Assembly: GCA_035263725.1 (NCBI GenBank)
Contig: DATFRC010000079.1
Coordinates: forward strand, 1 to 38,529
Direction of reading: 5' to 3'
DNA from: DASXRA01 sp035263725
GTDB taxonomy: Bacteria > Actinomycetota > Actinomycetes > Mycobacteriales > Jatrophihabitantaceae
Length of the DNA: 38,529 nucleotides
Below, piece after piece: positions 8,426-16,756 of the stretch. The notes below the pieces were generated by a model that was given only the letters and a program-made list of their open reading frames with translations, ran no database searches and had not been told where the DNA came from. The number at the start of each line of letters is the position of its first letter. The stretch's first letter is position 1. Made by a program: the position numbers and the translations under genes.

Positions 8426-9821
8426 GGGTCTCCGCTGGGACGACGTTCTGGTTCAGGTGGAAAACATTCTCCGGGTCGTAGCGCCGCTTGACGTCGGCCA
8501 ATCGGGCGTAGGTGGCCGGTGGGTACGCGGACCGCTCCCGTCCGGCTTCGCCGATGAAGTTGACGTAACTCTGCCCGGCCGAGTAAGGCTCGAGCGCAGC
8601 GCCGAAGTCGCGCGCCCAGGTGATGTTCTCGTCGGCGTCGGCCGGGTTCGCCCAGCGGCTGATGATGTTGGTCACGTACGGCACGCCCCGTCCCGCGTAT
8701 GCGGTGCCGTCCGGGCTGACGTCATCGACCGCTCCGCCCATATGGTGTACATGGAGCTCGGACGCCAGGCCGGCAGGGCGCCGCTCAAGGAAGGACCGCA
8801 CCGTCGCGGTGACGTCGGGGCCGAGCCGGGTGAGGAAGCCGCCGCGGAAGTAGTTCGCCATCCCCGGTCCCCACAGCGGGTCGAGCAAGCTCTGTAGCGC
8901 GACGTACGGCATCGGCCCGAGCAGGTCGGCGATCGGCGGGCCGAACTTCTTCAGCGGCGCGTAGTGCTTCTCGCCGTCCTCCATCGGGCCGCCGTAGCAA
9001 CCGGCAACGATCGCGACCGGCTTGCCGTGCACGTCCTCGGGCAGGAACGGCAGCGGCGGTGCCATCGTCAGCACGAGTACCGAGTTCACTTCCCGCGGCT
9101 GACTCGCGGTCCAGTCCTGGTAGACCGCCAGCAGCTCATCGGTCTTGTCGCCCGCGTAAAAGATCGGCCCGCCGTAGATCATCGGACCGTGCGAGTGCAG
9201 CCGGTACTCGAACGACGTGACGATGCCGAAGTTGCCACCGCCGCCGCGCAACGCCCAGAACAGGTCGGGGTTCTCCTCGGCACTTGCCCGCACCAGGTTG
9301 CCGTCGGCAGTGACCACGTCGGCGGCGATCAGGTTGTCGCAGGTGAGCCCGTCGGTGCGCACCAGGTGACCGAGCCCGCCGCCCAGCGTGAACCCGCCGA
9401 TGCCCGTGCTCGAAACCAGCCCACCGGTGACCGCGAGGCCGAACGCCTGCGTTTCATGGTCGAAGTCGTGCCAGGTGGCACCGCCCTCGGCGCGGGCGGT
9501 ACGCCCGGCGACGTCGACGTGGATGCCCTTCATCGGCGACAGGTCGATGACGATGCCGTCGTCGACGGTCGAGAAGCCGGGGATCGAGTGGCCACCGCTG
9601 CGCACTGCAACGGTGAGGCCCTGGCTGCGCGCGAAGCGCACCGCATTGATCACGTCGGCGGTGCCGGCACAGCGGACGATGATCGCCGGGCGCTTGTCGT
9701 GCATACCGTTCCATACGGCGCGCGCCGCATCGTAGTCGGCGTCGCCGGGCACGATCGCGGTGCCGCGCAACGTCTCGCGCAGTTCGCTGATCGTGGCGTC
9801 GCCGAGCGCAGTGGTCGTCAT
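8418..9821 (-). CDS. FAD-linked oxidoreductase, berberine-bridge type (BBE)
   Basis: A 467-residue flavoprotein. The N-terminal PCMH/VAO FAD-binding domain contains VRSGGHSIPGFS (74-85), where H78 is the usual 8-alpha-histidyl FAD attachment site. The position that holds the second, cysteinyl link in bicovalent enzymes is occupied by GLVSSTGIGG with no cysteine, so a single covalent bond is expected. The GGGLGHLVRTDGLTCDN and WALRGGGGNFGIVT blocks are intact. The C-terminal BBE motif is present (SYVNFIGE, YARLADVKRRYDPENVFHLNQN). There is no signal peptide. Such enzymes oxidise alcohols, sugars or secondary metabolites; the substrate is unknown. AAGAGGGAGA precedes the ATG at 9821. It lies 47 bp after the BTAD regulator on the same strand. 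Confidence 0.87.
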   Translation of the reverse strand: MTTTALGDATISELRETLRGTAIVPGDADYDAARAVWNGMHDKRPAIIVRCAGTADVINAVRFARSQGLTVAVRSGGHSIPGFSTVDDGIVIDLSPMKGIHVDVAGRTARAEGGATWHDFDHETQAFGLAVTGGLVSSTGIGGFTLGGGLGHLVRTDGLTCDNLIAADVVTADGNLVRASAEENPDLFWALRGGGGNFGIVTSFEYRLHSHGPMIYGGPIFYAGDKTDELLAVYQDWTASQPREVNSVLVLTMAPPLPFLPEDVHGKPVAIVAGCYGGPMEDGEKHYAPLKKFGPPIADLLGPMPYVALQSLLDPLWGPGMANYFRGGFLTRLGPDVTATVRSFLERRPAGLASELHVHHMGGAVDDVSPDGTAYAGRGVPYVTNIISRWANPADADENITWARDFGAALEPYSAGQSYVNFIGEAGRERSAYPPATYARLADVKRRYDPENVFHLNQNVVPAETHG

Positions 9822-9868
9822 AGAGTCTCCCTCTTCGAGTCGATGGGACCCTGTCTAGTCGGCCGCTC

Positions 9869-12800
9869 TTACAGCTCACTTACAACAGCCAGGCCGTCGG
9901 CGCGGCCGGCTCGCACGAACAGCCGGCGTGCCTCGTGAAGGAACGGCGCGGGATCGTCGCCGGCGCGGCGCGTCGCCTCCGCCAGGTCGAGGAGCGCCCA
10001 GGCGAGGTGTACGGGCGCGTCGAGCAACCGCTCGACCTCGGCCTCTTCTGCGAATGCTCGCCGCGCCGCAGGCACATCACCCGCGACGAGCGCCAGCGCC
10101 CCGAGATGGGAGAGCGCGGCGAACAGGCCGGGGCGATCGCCGTGCTCGCGGAACATTGCCTCGCTGCGCTCGACCATGGCGCGACCGCGCGGCATGTCGC
10201 CGGCCATCGCAACCCAGTAGCCGAGGTTCGCGATCGTCTGCCCGATGCTGCGCGCGTCCCTGGTACGGCCGAACATGCGCAGTGCCGCCTCTAGCTGTGC
10301 TTGGGCGCGCGCCATCTCGTCGGTCGCCCCGGCCAGGTTGCCCAGCCGGGACAGCGCTAGCGCGATGCCCGCGTCGTCGTCGGCATCCTCAAAGATCGCG
10401 AGCGCCCGCTCGTACCTCTCGCGGGCGAGCTCGTGGTCGCCGGCCTCTCGGGCGATGCTGCCGAGGTTGGCGAGGACGTAGCCGACCGCTAGTTGCCCGG
10501 CCGGTTCGATGAACGAGGTCGCGGTTTCTTCGAAGATCACGCGGCGGGGGTCGCGTCCCGGCTTGTGGCGCGGGATCGGCATGACGTTGAACACCGGCAC
10601 CGGCTCATCGGACAGGCGCTCTACGCGGTCCAGCACGTCGGCCAGCACCGGCTCCGCGTCCGCCGGCCGGCCCTGCATGGACGCGATGGCGGCCATGCCG
10701 AGAAGTGCCGCGGCCGCGTGCCCAGCAAGGCCGTGCTTGTTCGCCACTGCCAGAGCCGCGTCGAAAGCCGTCTGCGAGCGCTCGAACTCCTGGGTCAGCC
10801 ACGCCTGCACACCCACGTAGAACTGCGCCCGGCTCACTCCGTCCGGGTCGTCAAGTTCAGTGAAGATCCGCACCCGCTCCGCGGCCTGGACGTCCCATGC
10901 GCTGATGCGCCCCGCCCGGTTGGTCAGCCCGCACACGCCGAGCAGGGCTCGGGCGCGGTCCGGCGTCGGACCGGGCGTCGCGTCCACCGCACGATGCAGC
11001 GCCTGCAACCCCTCGGCGAGCCGGCCGGAGCGAAACCAGTACCGCCACATCAGCCCGGCCAGGCGCAGCGCCGCGGCAGGATCGGTGTCCTGCAGCCACG
11101 AGAGGGCGGCACGCAGGTTGCCGTCCTCGACGGCCAGGCGCCGGAACGCGTTCGGGCGGCCGGTATGCGCCAGCTCGGGCTCGGCCTGCTCGGCGAGGGC
11201 GAGCACCCAGGCAGCGTGCCGGTCTCGCAGCTGCCCCGTCTCGCCACTTGCGGAGAGCCGCTCGGTGGCGTATTCGCGGATCGTCTCCAGCAGCCGGTAT
11301 CGCGCGGCGCCCTCCACAGTCGTGACCAGGGAGCGGTCAACCAGGCCGCTGAGCAGCTCGGCGACCGATGCGCGGTCCAGCCGCCCGTCCGGGCACACGG
11401 CCTCGGCGGCGGCAAGCGTGAACCCGCCCGCGAAGACGGCCAGCCGGCGTAGCAGCAGCCGCTCCGGCTCCGCGAGCAGATCGTGGCTCCAGTCGACCGT
11501 CGCGCGCAGCGTCTGCTGCCGAGTCAGCCCGATCCGGCTGCCACCGACGAGCAGCGCGAACCGGTCGTCCAGCCGGGCCACCAGTTCGGACAGGGGCAGC
11601 GTCCGCAGGCGCGCCGCGGCGAGCTCGAGGGCGAGCGGCAGACCGTCGAGGCGGCGGCACAGGGTGACAACGTCTGCGGCGTTGTGGTCCGCGAGCGCGA
11701 ACCCGGGCGCGGCCGCGGCGGCGCGCTCCAGCAGCAGCCGCACGGACTCATAGCGCTCCACGGCGCCGGCGCCGTCGGGCAGGGTCAGCGACGGCACACG
11801 CCAGACGACCTCGCCGGGCACTAACAGCGGCTGCCGGCTGGTGGCGAGCACGGTGAGGTTCGACGCGTTGGTGAGCAGCTGGTGCGCGAGGGCGGCCGCG
11901 GCGTCGACGAGGTGCTCGCAGTTGTCGATCACCAGGAGCATCGGAGAAAGCTGGCGTTTGATCCGGTGTGCGATGGCCGCGGTCGGATCGACGTCCGGTG
12001 TCTGCTGCACGCCTAGCGTGGCGGCGAGGGCTCGCGGCACCGCGTCCGACGTGGAGAGCGGCGCCAGCTCGACGAGATGCACCCCGCCCGGGTACTGCTC
12101 GAGCAGCGCCTCGGCGAGCTCGATGGCAAGGCGGGTCTTGCCGCTGCCACCGGTGCCGGTGAGCGTGAGCAGCCGGGTGTGCCGCAGCAGGGCCTGCACA
12201 TCGGTCAGCTCTCGCTCCCGGCCGACGAAGCTCGACAGGCGAAGCGGCAGATTGTGCGGCGTGGTGACCGGGGCATGGTCCGGTCGGGCCGCAAGCTCTC
12301 GGCCGAGCTCCTGCGTCTCGGCGGCTGGTACGACGCCCAGCTCGTCGCGCAGTGACTCGACGAGTTGGTGGTACGTCGCGAGTGCGGCCGAGCGGCGGCC
12401 GGCCGCCAGTTGCGTGCGGACCAGCAGCCGGGCCACGTCCTCGTCCAGCGGCTCGGCCGCGTGCACCGGGCGGAGCAGTTCAAGCGCCGCCTCGTGGTCG
12501 CCGGCTGTCAACTGCGCGACGGCGAGGTCGGCAACCAGGCCGTGATGGCGGCGACGCAGGTCGGCCCGGCGGGGCTCGCTCCACGGCTCGTAGCGGTCGC
12601 CGGGGAGCAGCTCGCCGCCGTAGAGCGCAATGGCCGCTCGCGCGTGGTCGGGGCGGCCGGTGCGCTCGGCAAGCTCAGCCGCCGCCTCGAACTCGTCCAC
12701 GTCGACGGTGACCGGTTCGCCCAGGACAATGCGCTCGTCGCGTAACTGGAGGTACGCCTCGGCCTGCACTGCGCGGCGGGCGGCGAACAACGCCTGGTGC

Positions 12801-12991
12801 ATGTTGTTGGCACCCGACGGGGCGTCAGGCCACATCGCCTCGATGAGCTCGTCGCGGTGCCGGACGTGTCCTGGCGCGAGCGCCAGCAGCTTGACGAGGG
12901 TGCGTGCCTTGCGCCGCCGCCACGCAGCGTCGGCCACTTCGCGTCCGTCCACCTGGACCGCGAAGTCGCCGAGCAGCCGAACGCGCAGCAC
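9869..12991 (-). CDS. BTAD / NB-ARC / TPR transcriptional regulator (AfsR/SARP-like)
   Basis: A 1040-residue regulator. In order it has an OmpR-like winged helix (about 1-90: LRVRLLGDFAVQVDGREV, RRRKARTLVKLLALAPGHVRHRDELIEAMWP), a BTAD helical domain (about 95-235), and an NB-ARC ATPase. The ATPase has FVGRERE at 255, P-loop GTGGSGKT at 279-286, and Walker B LLVIDNCEHL at 352-361. A winged-helix and helical part follows, then TPR-like repeats to the C-terminus (AREAGDHELARERYERALAIFEDADDD). The GTG at 12991 is chosen because family homology begins exactly there; the open frame continues upstream as antisense to hisN. It precedes the FAD oxidoreductase and decarboxylase genes and is probably their activator. 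Confidence 0.88.
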   Translation of the reverse strand: MLRVRLLGDFAVQVDGREVADAAWRRRKARTLVKLLALAPGHVRHRDELIEAMWPDAPSGANNMHQALFAARRAVQAEAYLQLRDERIVLGEPVTVDVDEFEAAAELAERTGRPDHARAAIALYGGELLPGDRYEPWSEPRRADLRRRHHGLVADLAVAQLTAGDHEAALELLRPVHAAEPLDEDVARLLVRTQLAAGRRSAALATYHQLVESLRDELGVVPAAETQELGRELAARPDHAPVTTPHNLPLRLSSFVGRERELTDVQALLRHTRLLTLTGTGGSGKTRLAIELAEALLEQYPGGVHLVELAPLSTSDAVPRALAATLGVQQTPDVDPTAAIAHRIKRQLSPMLLVIDNCEHLVDAAAALAHQLLTNASNLTVLATSRQPLLVPGEVVWRVPSLTLPDGAGAVERYESVRLLLERAAAAAPGFALADHNAADVVTLCRRLDGLPLALELAAARLRTLPLSELVARLDDRFALLVGGSRIGLTRQQTLRATVDWSHDLLAEPERLLLRRLAVFAGGFTLAAAEAVCPDGRLDRASVAELLSGLVDRSLVTTVEGAARYRLLETIREYATERLSASGETGQLRDRHAAWVLALAEQAEPELAHTGRPNAFRRLAVEDGNLRAALSWLQDTDPAAALRLAGLMWRYWFRSGRLAEGLQALHRAVDATPGPTPDRARALLGVCGLTNRAGRISAWDVQAAERVRIFTELDDPDGVSRAQFYVGVQAWLTQEFERSQTAFDAALAVANKHGLAGHAAAALLGMAAIASMQGRPADAEPVLADVLDRVERLSDEPVPVFNVMPIPRHKPGRDPRRVIFEETATSFIEPAGQLAVGYVLANLGSIAREAGDHELARERYERALAIFEDADDDAGIALALSRLGNLAGATDEMARAQAQLEAALRMFGRTRDARSIGQTIANLGYWVAMAGDMPRGRAMVERSEAMFREHGDRPGLFAALSHLGALALVAGDVPAARRAFAEEAEVERLLDAPVHLAWALLDLAEATRRAGDDPAPFLHEARRLFVRAGRADGLAVVSEL

Positions 12992-13042
12992 CGCACCCCC
13001 CGTCGCAGTATGAGCGAGTCCGGGCCTGCAGCGATACCTCGG

Positions 13043-13048
13043 TACGGT
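13043..13048 (+). promoter_or_regulatory. -10 element for leaderless hisN
   Basis: TACGGT ends 6 nt before the GTG at 13055. A TANNNT motif at this spacing is the signature of leaderless actinobacterial mRNAs. It supports GTG 13055 as the hisN start over the upstream ATG at 13010. Confidence 0.4.
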
Positions 13049-13054
13049 GCTGCC

Positions 13055-13828
13055 GTGGATGACCTCGCCCTCGCGCTCTCGTTGGCAGACGCCGCAGACA
13101 CGATCACGCTGGGACGTTTCGGGGCACGCGACCTCGTCGTGGACACCAAGCCAGACCTGACGCCCGTCACCGACGCGGACCGTGCCGTCGAGGAGTCGGT
13201 CCGCCGCCGGCTGGCCGACGCCCGGCCGGACGACGCGGTCTGGGGTGAGGAGTTCGGCAGGTCGGGCGAGGCCGACCGGCGCTGGGTGATCGATCCGATC
13301 GACGGCACGAAGAACTTCGTCCGTGGCGTGCCGGTGTGGGCGACGCTGATCGCGCTGCTGGACGGGCCGGACCCGATCATCGGGGTGGTGTCCGCGCCGG
13401 GCCTCGCACGGCGATGGTGGGCCGAGCGGGGTGGCGGGGCGTGGGCGAGTGCCCTGGGTGGCGCGCCGCGGCGCCTGGCGGTGTCGCGGGTGGCCTCGCT
13501 TGCCGACGCGAGCCTGTCCTACGCGTCGATCGGCGCCTGGACTGCGTCGCGGGATCGGTTCCTGGCGCTGACCCGACGGGTGTGGCGTACCCGGGCGTAC
13601 GGGGACTTCTGGTCGTACATGCTCGTCGCCGAGGGCGCCGTCGACGTCGCTGCCGAACCGGAGTTGTCGCTCTGGGACATGGCCGCGCTCGCGCCGATCG
13701 TCGTTGAGGCGGGCGGACGGTTCACCGGGCTGGACGGTGTTCCCGGTGTCCAGCAGGGCAACGCCGCGGCCAGCAACGGCCTGCTCCACGACGCATTACT
13801 GGCAGCGCTCCGTCCCCCTTCGCCATGA
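13055..13828 (+). CDS. hisN: Histidinol-phosphatase, inositol-monophosphatase family (HisN type)
   Basis: A 257-residue Mg-dependent phosphatase. The first metal-site motif GEEFG is at 64-68, DPIDGTKNF at 80-88, and the C-terminal metal aspartate is in LSLWDMAALAPIVVEAGG. The N-terminus DDLALALSLADAADTITLGRFG, TKPDLTPVTDADRAVE closely follows the mycobacterial HisN type that dephosphorylates histidinol phosphate in histidine synthesis. Other family members act on inositol phosphate or PAP, but the DTKPDLTPVTDADRAVE block favours HisN. I prefer GTG 13055, both from family N-termini and from the -10 motif 6 nt upstream. ATG 13010 would add 15 residues and lacks a ribosome site. The gene is divergent from the BTAD regulator. 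Confidence 0.83.
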   Translation: MDDLALALSLADAADTITLGRFGARDLVVDTKPDLTPVTDADRAVEESVRRRLADARPDDAVWGEEFGRSGEADRRWVIDPIDGTKNFVRGVPVWATLIALLDGPDPIIGVVSAPGLARRWWAERGGGAWASALGGAPRRLAVSRVASLADASLSYASIGAWTASRDRFLALTRRVWRTRAYGDFWSYMLVAEGAVDVAAEPELSLWDMAALAPIVVEAGGRFTGLDGVPGVQQGNAAASNGLLHDALLAALRPPSP

Positions 13829-13829
13829 T

Positions 13830-13866
13830 CTTGGAGTATCGGTCACTATTCAGCCACATCTCCAAG
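13830..13866. repeat. 7-bp inverted repeat between convergent genes
   Basis: CTTGGAG (13830-13836) and CTCCAAG (13860-13866) are perfect complements around a 23-nt loop. They fill the 39-bp gap between the hisN stop and the QueA-like stop. It could act as a weak two-way terminator, but there is no T-tract. Confidence 0.25.
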
Positions 13867-13867
13867 C

Positions 13868-14869
13868 TCATCGCGAGGGGAGGAGGAGGCAGCTGTCGCC
13901 GAACTCGTGCCAGAGATAGCGATGCTCCAGTGCTTCCTCGTAAGCCCGCGCCACAAGGTCACCGCCGGCCGCCGCTTCAAGCAGCCGCAGGTGCGATGCG
14001 CCTGGCGCGTGCCAGCCGGTGATCAGCCCGTCGACCACCCTGGAGGGCCGGTTCGGGCCAAGCACGAGGTCCGTCCAACCCGATCTCGGGCCGACCCAGC
14101 CGTCCACGTGCGCCACGGACTCCAGGGCCCGCGTCACCGTCGTGCCGACGGCCACGACACGCCCGCCGGACGCGCGCGTGAGGTTCACCAGCCGCGCCGT
14201 GGCGTGCGGAACACGGTACCGCTCCGGCAGCGGCGGCTCGCCCTCCTCCAGCGACGAGACCCCGGTGTGCAGGATGATCGGTGCCACGGCCACGCCGGCG
14301 CTGACCAGCTCCGTGACCAGATCGGCGGTGAACGGGCGCCCGGCGCTCGGCATCTCGGCACTGCCGGGCTCGCGCGCGAACACGGTCTGGTAGGCGTCGA
14401 GCGGCCAGCGGCCCTTGACGTATGAGTACGTGACCGGCCGTCCGTGCCGGGCCAGGTAGTCCGCGACGGTGGCCTCGACTCCGACGCCTGCCCGCCACAG
14501 GCGCCCGCGCGGTTCCCTCAGGGACACCGTCACGCCGGCCGGCAGCGTGATGCCCTCGCCGGCGGATGCGTCGGGCACCGGGCCGGTCGCGTTATCGGTC
14601 GGGCGCACCTCCACGAGCCACGTCCCGTCGGCGAGGGCCGTCGAGAAGTGGACGGTCACCGGGCGGCCGTCCCGGCGGGTGCCGTCGACCGCGGCGGCGA
14701 GCGTGGCCGACGTGTTCACCACGAGAAGATCGCCCGGCCCCAGATACGCCCCAAGGTCGGTGAATCGCACGTGTGTCATGCCAGCGGGGCGAGCGACGAG
14801 CAGGCGCACCTGGTCGCGTGGCTCCGGCGGCCGCGTCGCCGCCAGTTCCTCCGGCAACTCGAATCTCAT
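13868..14869 (-). CDS. QueA-like S-adenosylmethionine:tRNA ribosyltransferase-isomerase
   Basis: A 333-residue homologue of QueA, the enzyme that moves the ribosyl part of SAM onto preQ1-tRNA and isomerises it to epoxyqueuosine. Recognisable blocks are the N-terminal FELPEELAATRPPEPRDQVRLLV, GDLLVVNTSATLAA, DAYQTVFAREPGSAEMPSAGRPFT, the HTGVSS block followed by PERYRVP, and GWTDLVLGPNRPSRVVDGLITGWHAPGASHLRLLEAAAG. The sequence departs from true QueA at several normally fixed spots, for example GWHAPGAS in place of NFHLPKS/NFHLPGS. No other queuosine gene lies in the window, so the substrate may differ. The ATG overlaps the stop of the SDR gene as ATGA, so the two are coupled and likely share the SoxR-facing promoter. 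Confidence 0.8.
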   Translation of the reverse strand: MRFELPEELAATRPPEPRDQVRLLVARPAGMTHVRFTDLGAYLGPGDLLVVNTSATLAAAVDGTRRDGRPVTVHFSTALADGTWLVEVRPTDNATGPVPDASAGEGITLPAGVTVSLREPRGRLWRAGVGVEATVADYLARHGRPVTYSYVKGRWPLDAYQTVFAREPGSAEMPSAGRPFTADLVTELVSAGVAVAPIILHTGVSSLEEGEPPLPERYRVPHATARLVNLTRASGGRVVAVGTTVTRALESVAHVDGWVGPRSGWTDLVLGPNRPSRVVDGLITGWHAPGASHLRLLEAAAGGDLVARAYEEALEHRYLWHEFGDSCLLLPSR

Positions 14870-15543
14870 GCGGGCTCCAGCGCTTGTGCGCGGTACCGCC
14901 CGCTGGGCGGACGCTCGTCGAGCAGCCGCAGCAGGCCGGGCACCACGGTCTCCGGTTCCGGCCGGTCCGAGATGTCTTCGCCGGGAAACGCCGCCTGGTG
15001 CATCTCGGTGCGCATGTCGCCCGGATCGACGGCGTACACCGACAGTTCCGGGCGTTCGGCAGCCAGAATCGCGCTGAGGTGGTCGAGGGCCGCCTTCGCC
15101 GAGCCGTAACCACCCCAGCCCGCATACGGCTCGACGGCGGCGTCGGAGCTGATATTCAGCACGGCTGCATGTTCCGCGAACAGCGGCAGCGCCTGCTGGA
15201 TCAGCGCCAGCGGTGCGATCACGTCCACCTCATACACCCGTGCCAGCTCGTCCAATGGATATTCAGCCAGGCTGGGCATCGGACTCGGGCCCAGGTAGCT
15301 GGCGTTGTTGGCGAGCAGGCTGAGCCGGCCCCGTTCCCCCACCGCGGCCACCAACGCTTTGCGGTGCAGCGGGTTCGTGACGTCGCCGGGGACCGCGATG
15401 GCGTCCGGCAGCTCACGGGCCACGGCTTCCAGGGCGGCCGCTCCGCGAGCGTCCAGGATGAGCGTCCAGCCGCGCTCGGCCAGCGCGAGTGCCAGCGCCC
15501 GACCCAGGCCCTTGGACGCTCCAGTGATAAGTGCAGTGGGCAT
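14866..15543 (-). CDS. Short-chain dehydrogenase/reductase (SDR)
   Basis: A 225-residue classical SDR, cytoplasmic and NAD(P)-dependent. TGASKGLG (7-14) binds the cofactor, NNAS is at 79-82, the catalytic serine is in NISSDAAV (132-133), and YGSAK (146-150) gives the Y-x3-K pair. PGDMRTEM near residue 178 fits the loop after the active site. The substrate is unknown. AAGGAG lies a few bases before the ATG at 15543. The gene starts divergently from soxR and is followed by the QueA-like gene with a 4-base overlap. A TTGACT to CAGGAT promoter with a 19-bp spacer around a dyad suggests that it is a SoxR target. Confidence 0.87.
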   Translation of the reverse strand: MPTALITGASKGLGRALALALAERGWTLILDARGAAALEAVARELPDAIAVPGDVTNPLHRKALVAAVGERGRLSLLANNASYLGPSPMPSLAEYPLDELARVYEVDVIAPLALIQQALPLFAEHAAVLNISSDAAVEPYAGWGGYGSAKAALDHLSAILAAERPELSVYAVDPGDMRTEMHQAAFPGEDISDRPEPETVVPGLLRLLDERPPSGRYRAQALEPA

Positions 15544-15576
15544 GTGCGCTCCTTGCGATGTCGTCGTGTTGGGGTC

Positions 15577-15607
15577 ATCCTGATAGTTGAAGTCAACTTC
15601 AAGTCAA
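15577..15607 (-). promoter_or_regulatory. MerR-type promoter and SoxR-like operator for the SDR-queA-like operon
   Basis: On the minus strand TTGACT (15607-15602) and CAGGAT (15582-15577) are separated by 19 bp, the over-long spacer typical of MerR-family targets. Inside the spacer lies the dyad TTGAAGT-CA-ACTTCAA (plus strand 15587-15602), similar in style to known SoxR boxes. The predicted start of transcription is about 15570, leaving a short leader with AAGGAG. A 16-bp-spaced alternative -10 (TATCAG) exists. Confidence 0.6.
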
Positions 15608-15624
15608 GTGAGAAGCTCAACCCG

Positions 15625-16080
15625 ATGCGAACTACAGACCTACTCACGGTCGGCGAAGTGGCCCACCGCAGCGGATTCGCGCCGTCCGCGTTGCGCTTCT
15701 ACGAACGGGTCGGATTGGTGCACGCGGCCCGAACGTCTGGCGGGCAGCGCCGCTATCAGCGCAACGTGCTACGGCGGCTCGCGTTCATCCGGGCAGCGCG
15801 GAACGTCGGGCTGTCGCTGGACGAGGTGGCGGCGGCACTGGCGACCCTGCCCGAGGGCCGGACCCCGACCAAGGAGGACTGGTCGCGGTTGTCACGTGGC
15901 TGGCGGGGCCGTCTCGACGAGCAGATCGCCGCGCTGACGAAGCTGCGCGACGGACTCGATTCGTGCATCGGTTGCGGGTGCCTGTCGCTGCGCACCTGCG
16001 CGATGTCGAACCCGGATGACGCGCTAGCAGCGCGCGGGCCGGGCGCTGCGTATCTGCCCGCGCCGCTACGCGCCACCTGA
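15625..16080 (+). CDS. soxR: Redox-sensitive MerR-family regulator SoxR
   Basis: A 151-residue regulator. The MerR helix-turn-helix spans about residues 7-75 (LTVGEVAHRSGFAPSALRFYERVGLVHAARTSGGQRRY), followed by a dimerisation helix. The [2Fe-2S] cluster motif is C114-x2-C117-x-C119-x5-C125 in CIGCGCLSLRTC, exactly the SoxR pattern. In actinobacteria SoxR usually senses redox-active metabolites rather than superoxide itself and controls a few reductases and pumps. The ATG at 15625 is preferred over a far longer open frame that is antisense to the SDR gene. The operator lies in the 81-bp gap shared with the SDR gene, so autoregulation is also possible. Its 3' end overlaps the plsC stop by 15 bases. 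Confidence 0.92.
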   Translation: MRTTDLLTVGEVAHRSGFAPSALRFYERVGLVHAARTSGGQRRYQRNVLRRLAFIRAARNVGLSLDEVAAALATLPEGRTPTKEDWSRLSRGWRGRLDEQIAALTKLRDGLDSCIGCGCLSLRTCAMSNPDDALAARGPGAAYLPAPLRAT

Positions 16081-16734
16081 CTGTCGCCGGCTGGCAGCAA
16101 CAGGCGGGGCCTTTGCCCGGATGGCGGCCAACGCCCGCCGGGTCAGTGCGAGCGGCGTCTCCTCCCGATCGAGTTGCAACTCGAAGTACTCGACCCGCAG
16201 CCGCGGCCGTTTCGGGAACCGCGCGATGTCGACGGAGCCGGTTAAGACCCCGCACACCACCTGGGTGTCAGGTATCGCAACCGCCAGCCGGCCCGCCCCG
16301 CTGTGCGCACGCAGCGTCGCGCCCCGGGAGATCGTGCCCTCTGGGAACACCCCGACGCAGGCGCCGGCACGCAACTGCTCGATCGCGGCGGCCAGCGCTT
16401 CAGTGTCGCCTCGGCCGCGTTCGATCGGGATCTGCCCCATGGCGTTCAGTAACCAGGCGAGCGGCCGAGACCGCCACAGCGACGCTTTGGCCAGTGCGCG
16501 GATCTGGCGCCGCGGGGCGGTCGCCACCGCCGCGACGACCGGGTCCCAGTGGCTGTCGTGATTGCCCATCAGCACGGTCGGCCCGCTCAGCGGAACGCAA
16601 TCGAGGCCGACCACCTCCAACCGCCCCCACCACCGCACGATCGGCGTGGCCAGTGCTACGACGAGGCGGTACACGGGCAGCGATCGGTCACCACTCACTA
16701 ACGCATCATCGACGACGCGGTGCGCCCGGCGCAT
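16066..16734 (-). CDS. 1-acylglycerol-3-phosphate O-acyltransferase (PlsC family)
   Basis: A 222-residue membrane-associated acyltransferase that would add a fatty acyl group to lysophosphatidic acid or a similar acceptor. The catalytic H-x4-D motif is NHDSHWD (58-64), the acceptor motif is GQIPIERG (100-107), and the third motif is FPEGTIS (130-136). A hydrophobic N-terminal stretch (VYRLVVALATPIVRWWG, 21-37) may anchor it. I chose ATG 16734; the frame is open further up but only as antisense coding. It is the last gene of the ybaK, membrane protein, plsC set, 22 bp after its neighbour. The acceptor cannot be settled from sequence. Confidence 0.85.
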   Translation of the reverse strand: MRRAHRVVDDALVSGDRSLPVYRLVVALATPIVRWWGRLEVVGLDCVPLSGPTVLMGNHDSHWDPVVAAVATAPRRQIRALAKASLWRSRPLAWLLNAMGQIPIERGRGDTEALAAAIEQLRAGACVGVFPEGTISRGATLRAHSGAGRLAVAIPDTQVVCGVLTGSVDIARFPKRPRLRVEYFELQLDREETPLALTRRALAAIRAKAPPVAASRRQSGGA

Positions 16735-16756
16735 CCAGGGGTCGGCGCGTCGCCGC

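Noticed and set aside
13010..13055. ATG 13010 as the hisN start
   Set aside because: There is no ribosome site, the extra 15 residues have no family support, and TACGGT fits GTG 13055. It is kept as an alternative.
12992..13789. Upstream extension of the BTAD regulator by 266 codons
   Set aside because: The extension is antisense to hisN and lacks homology; the winged-helix domain begins exactly at GTG 12991.
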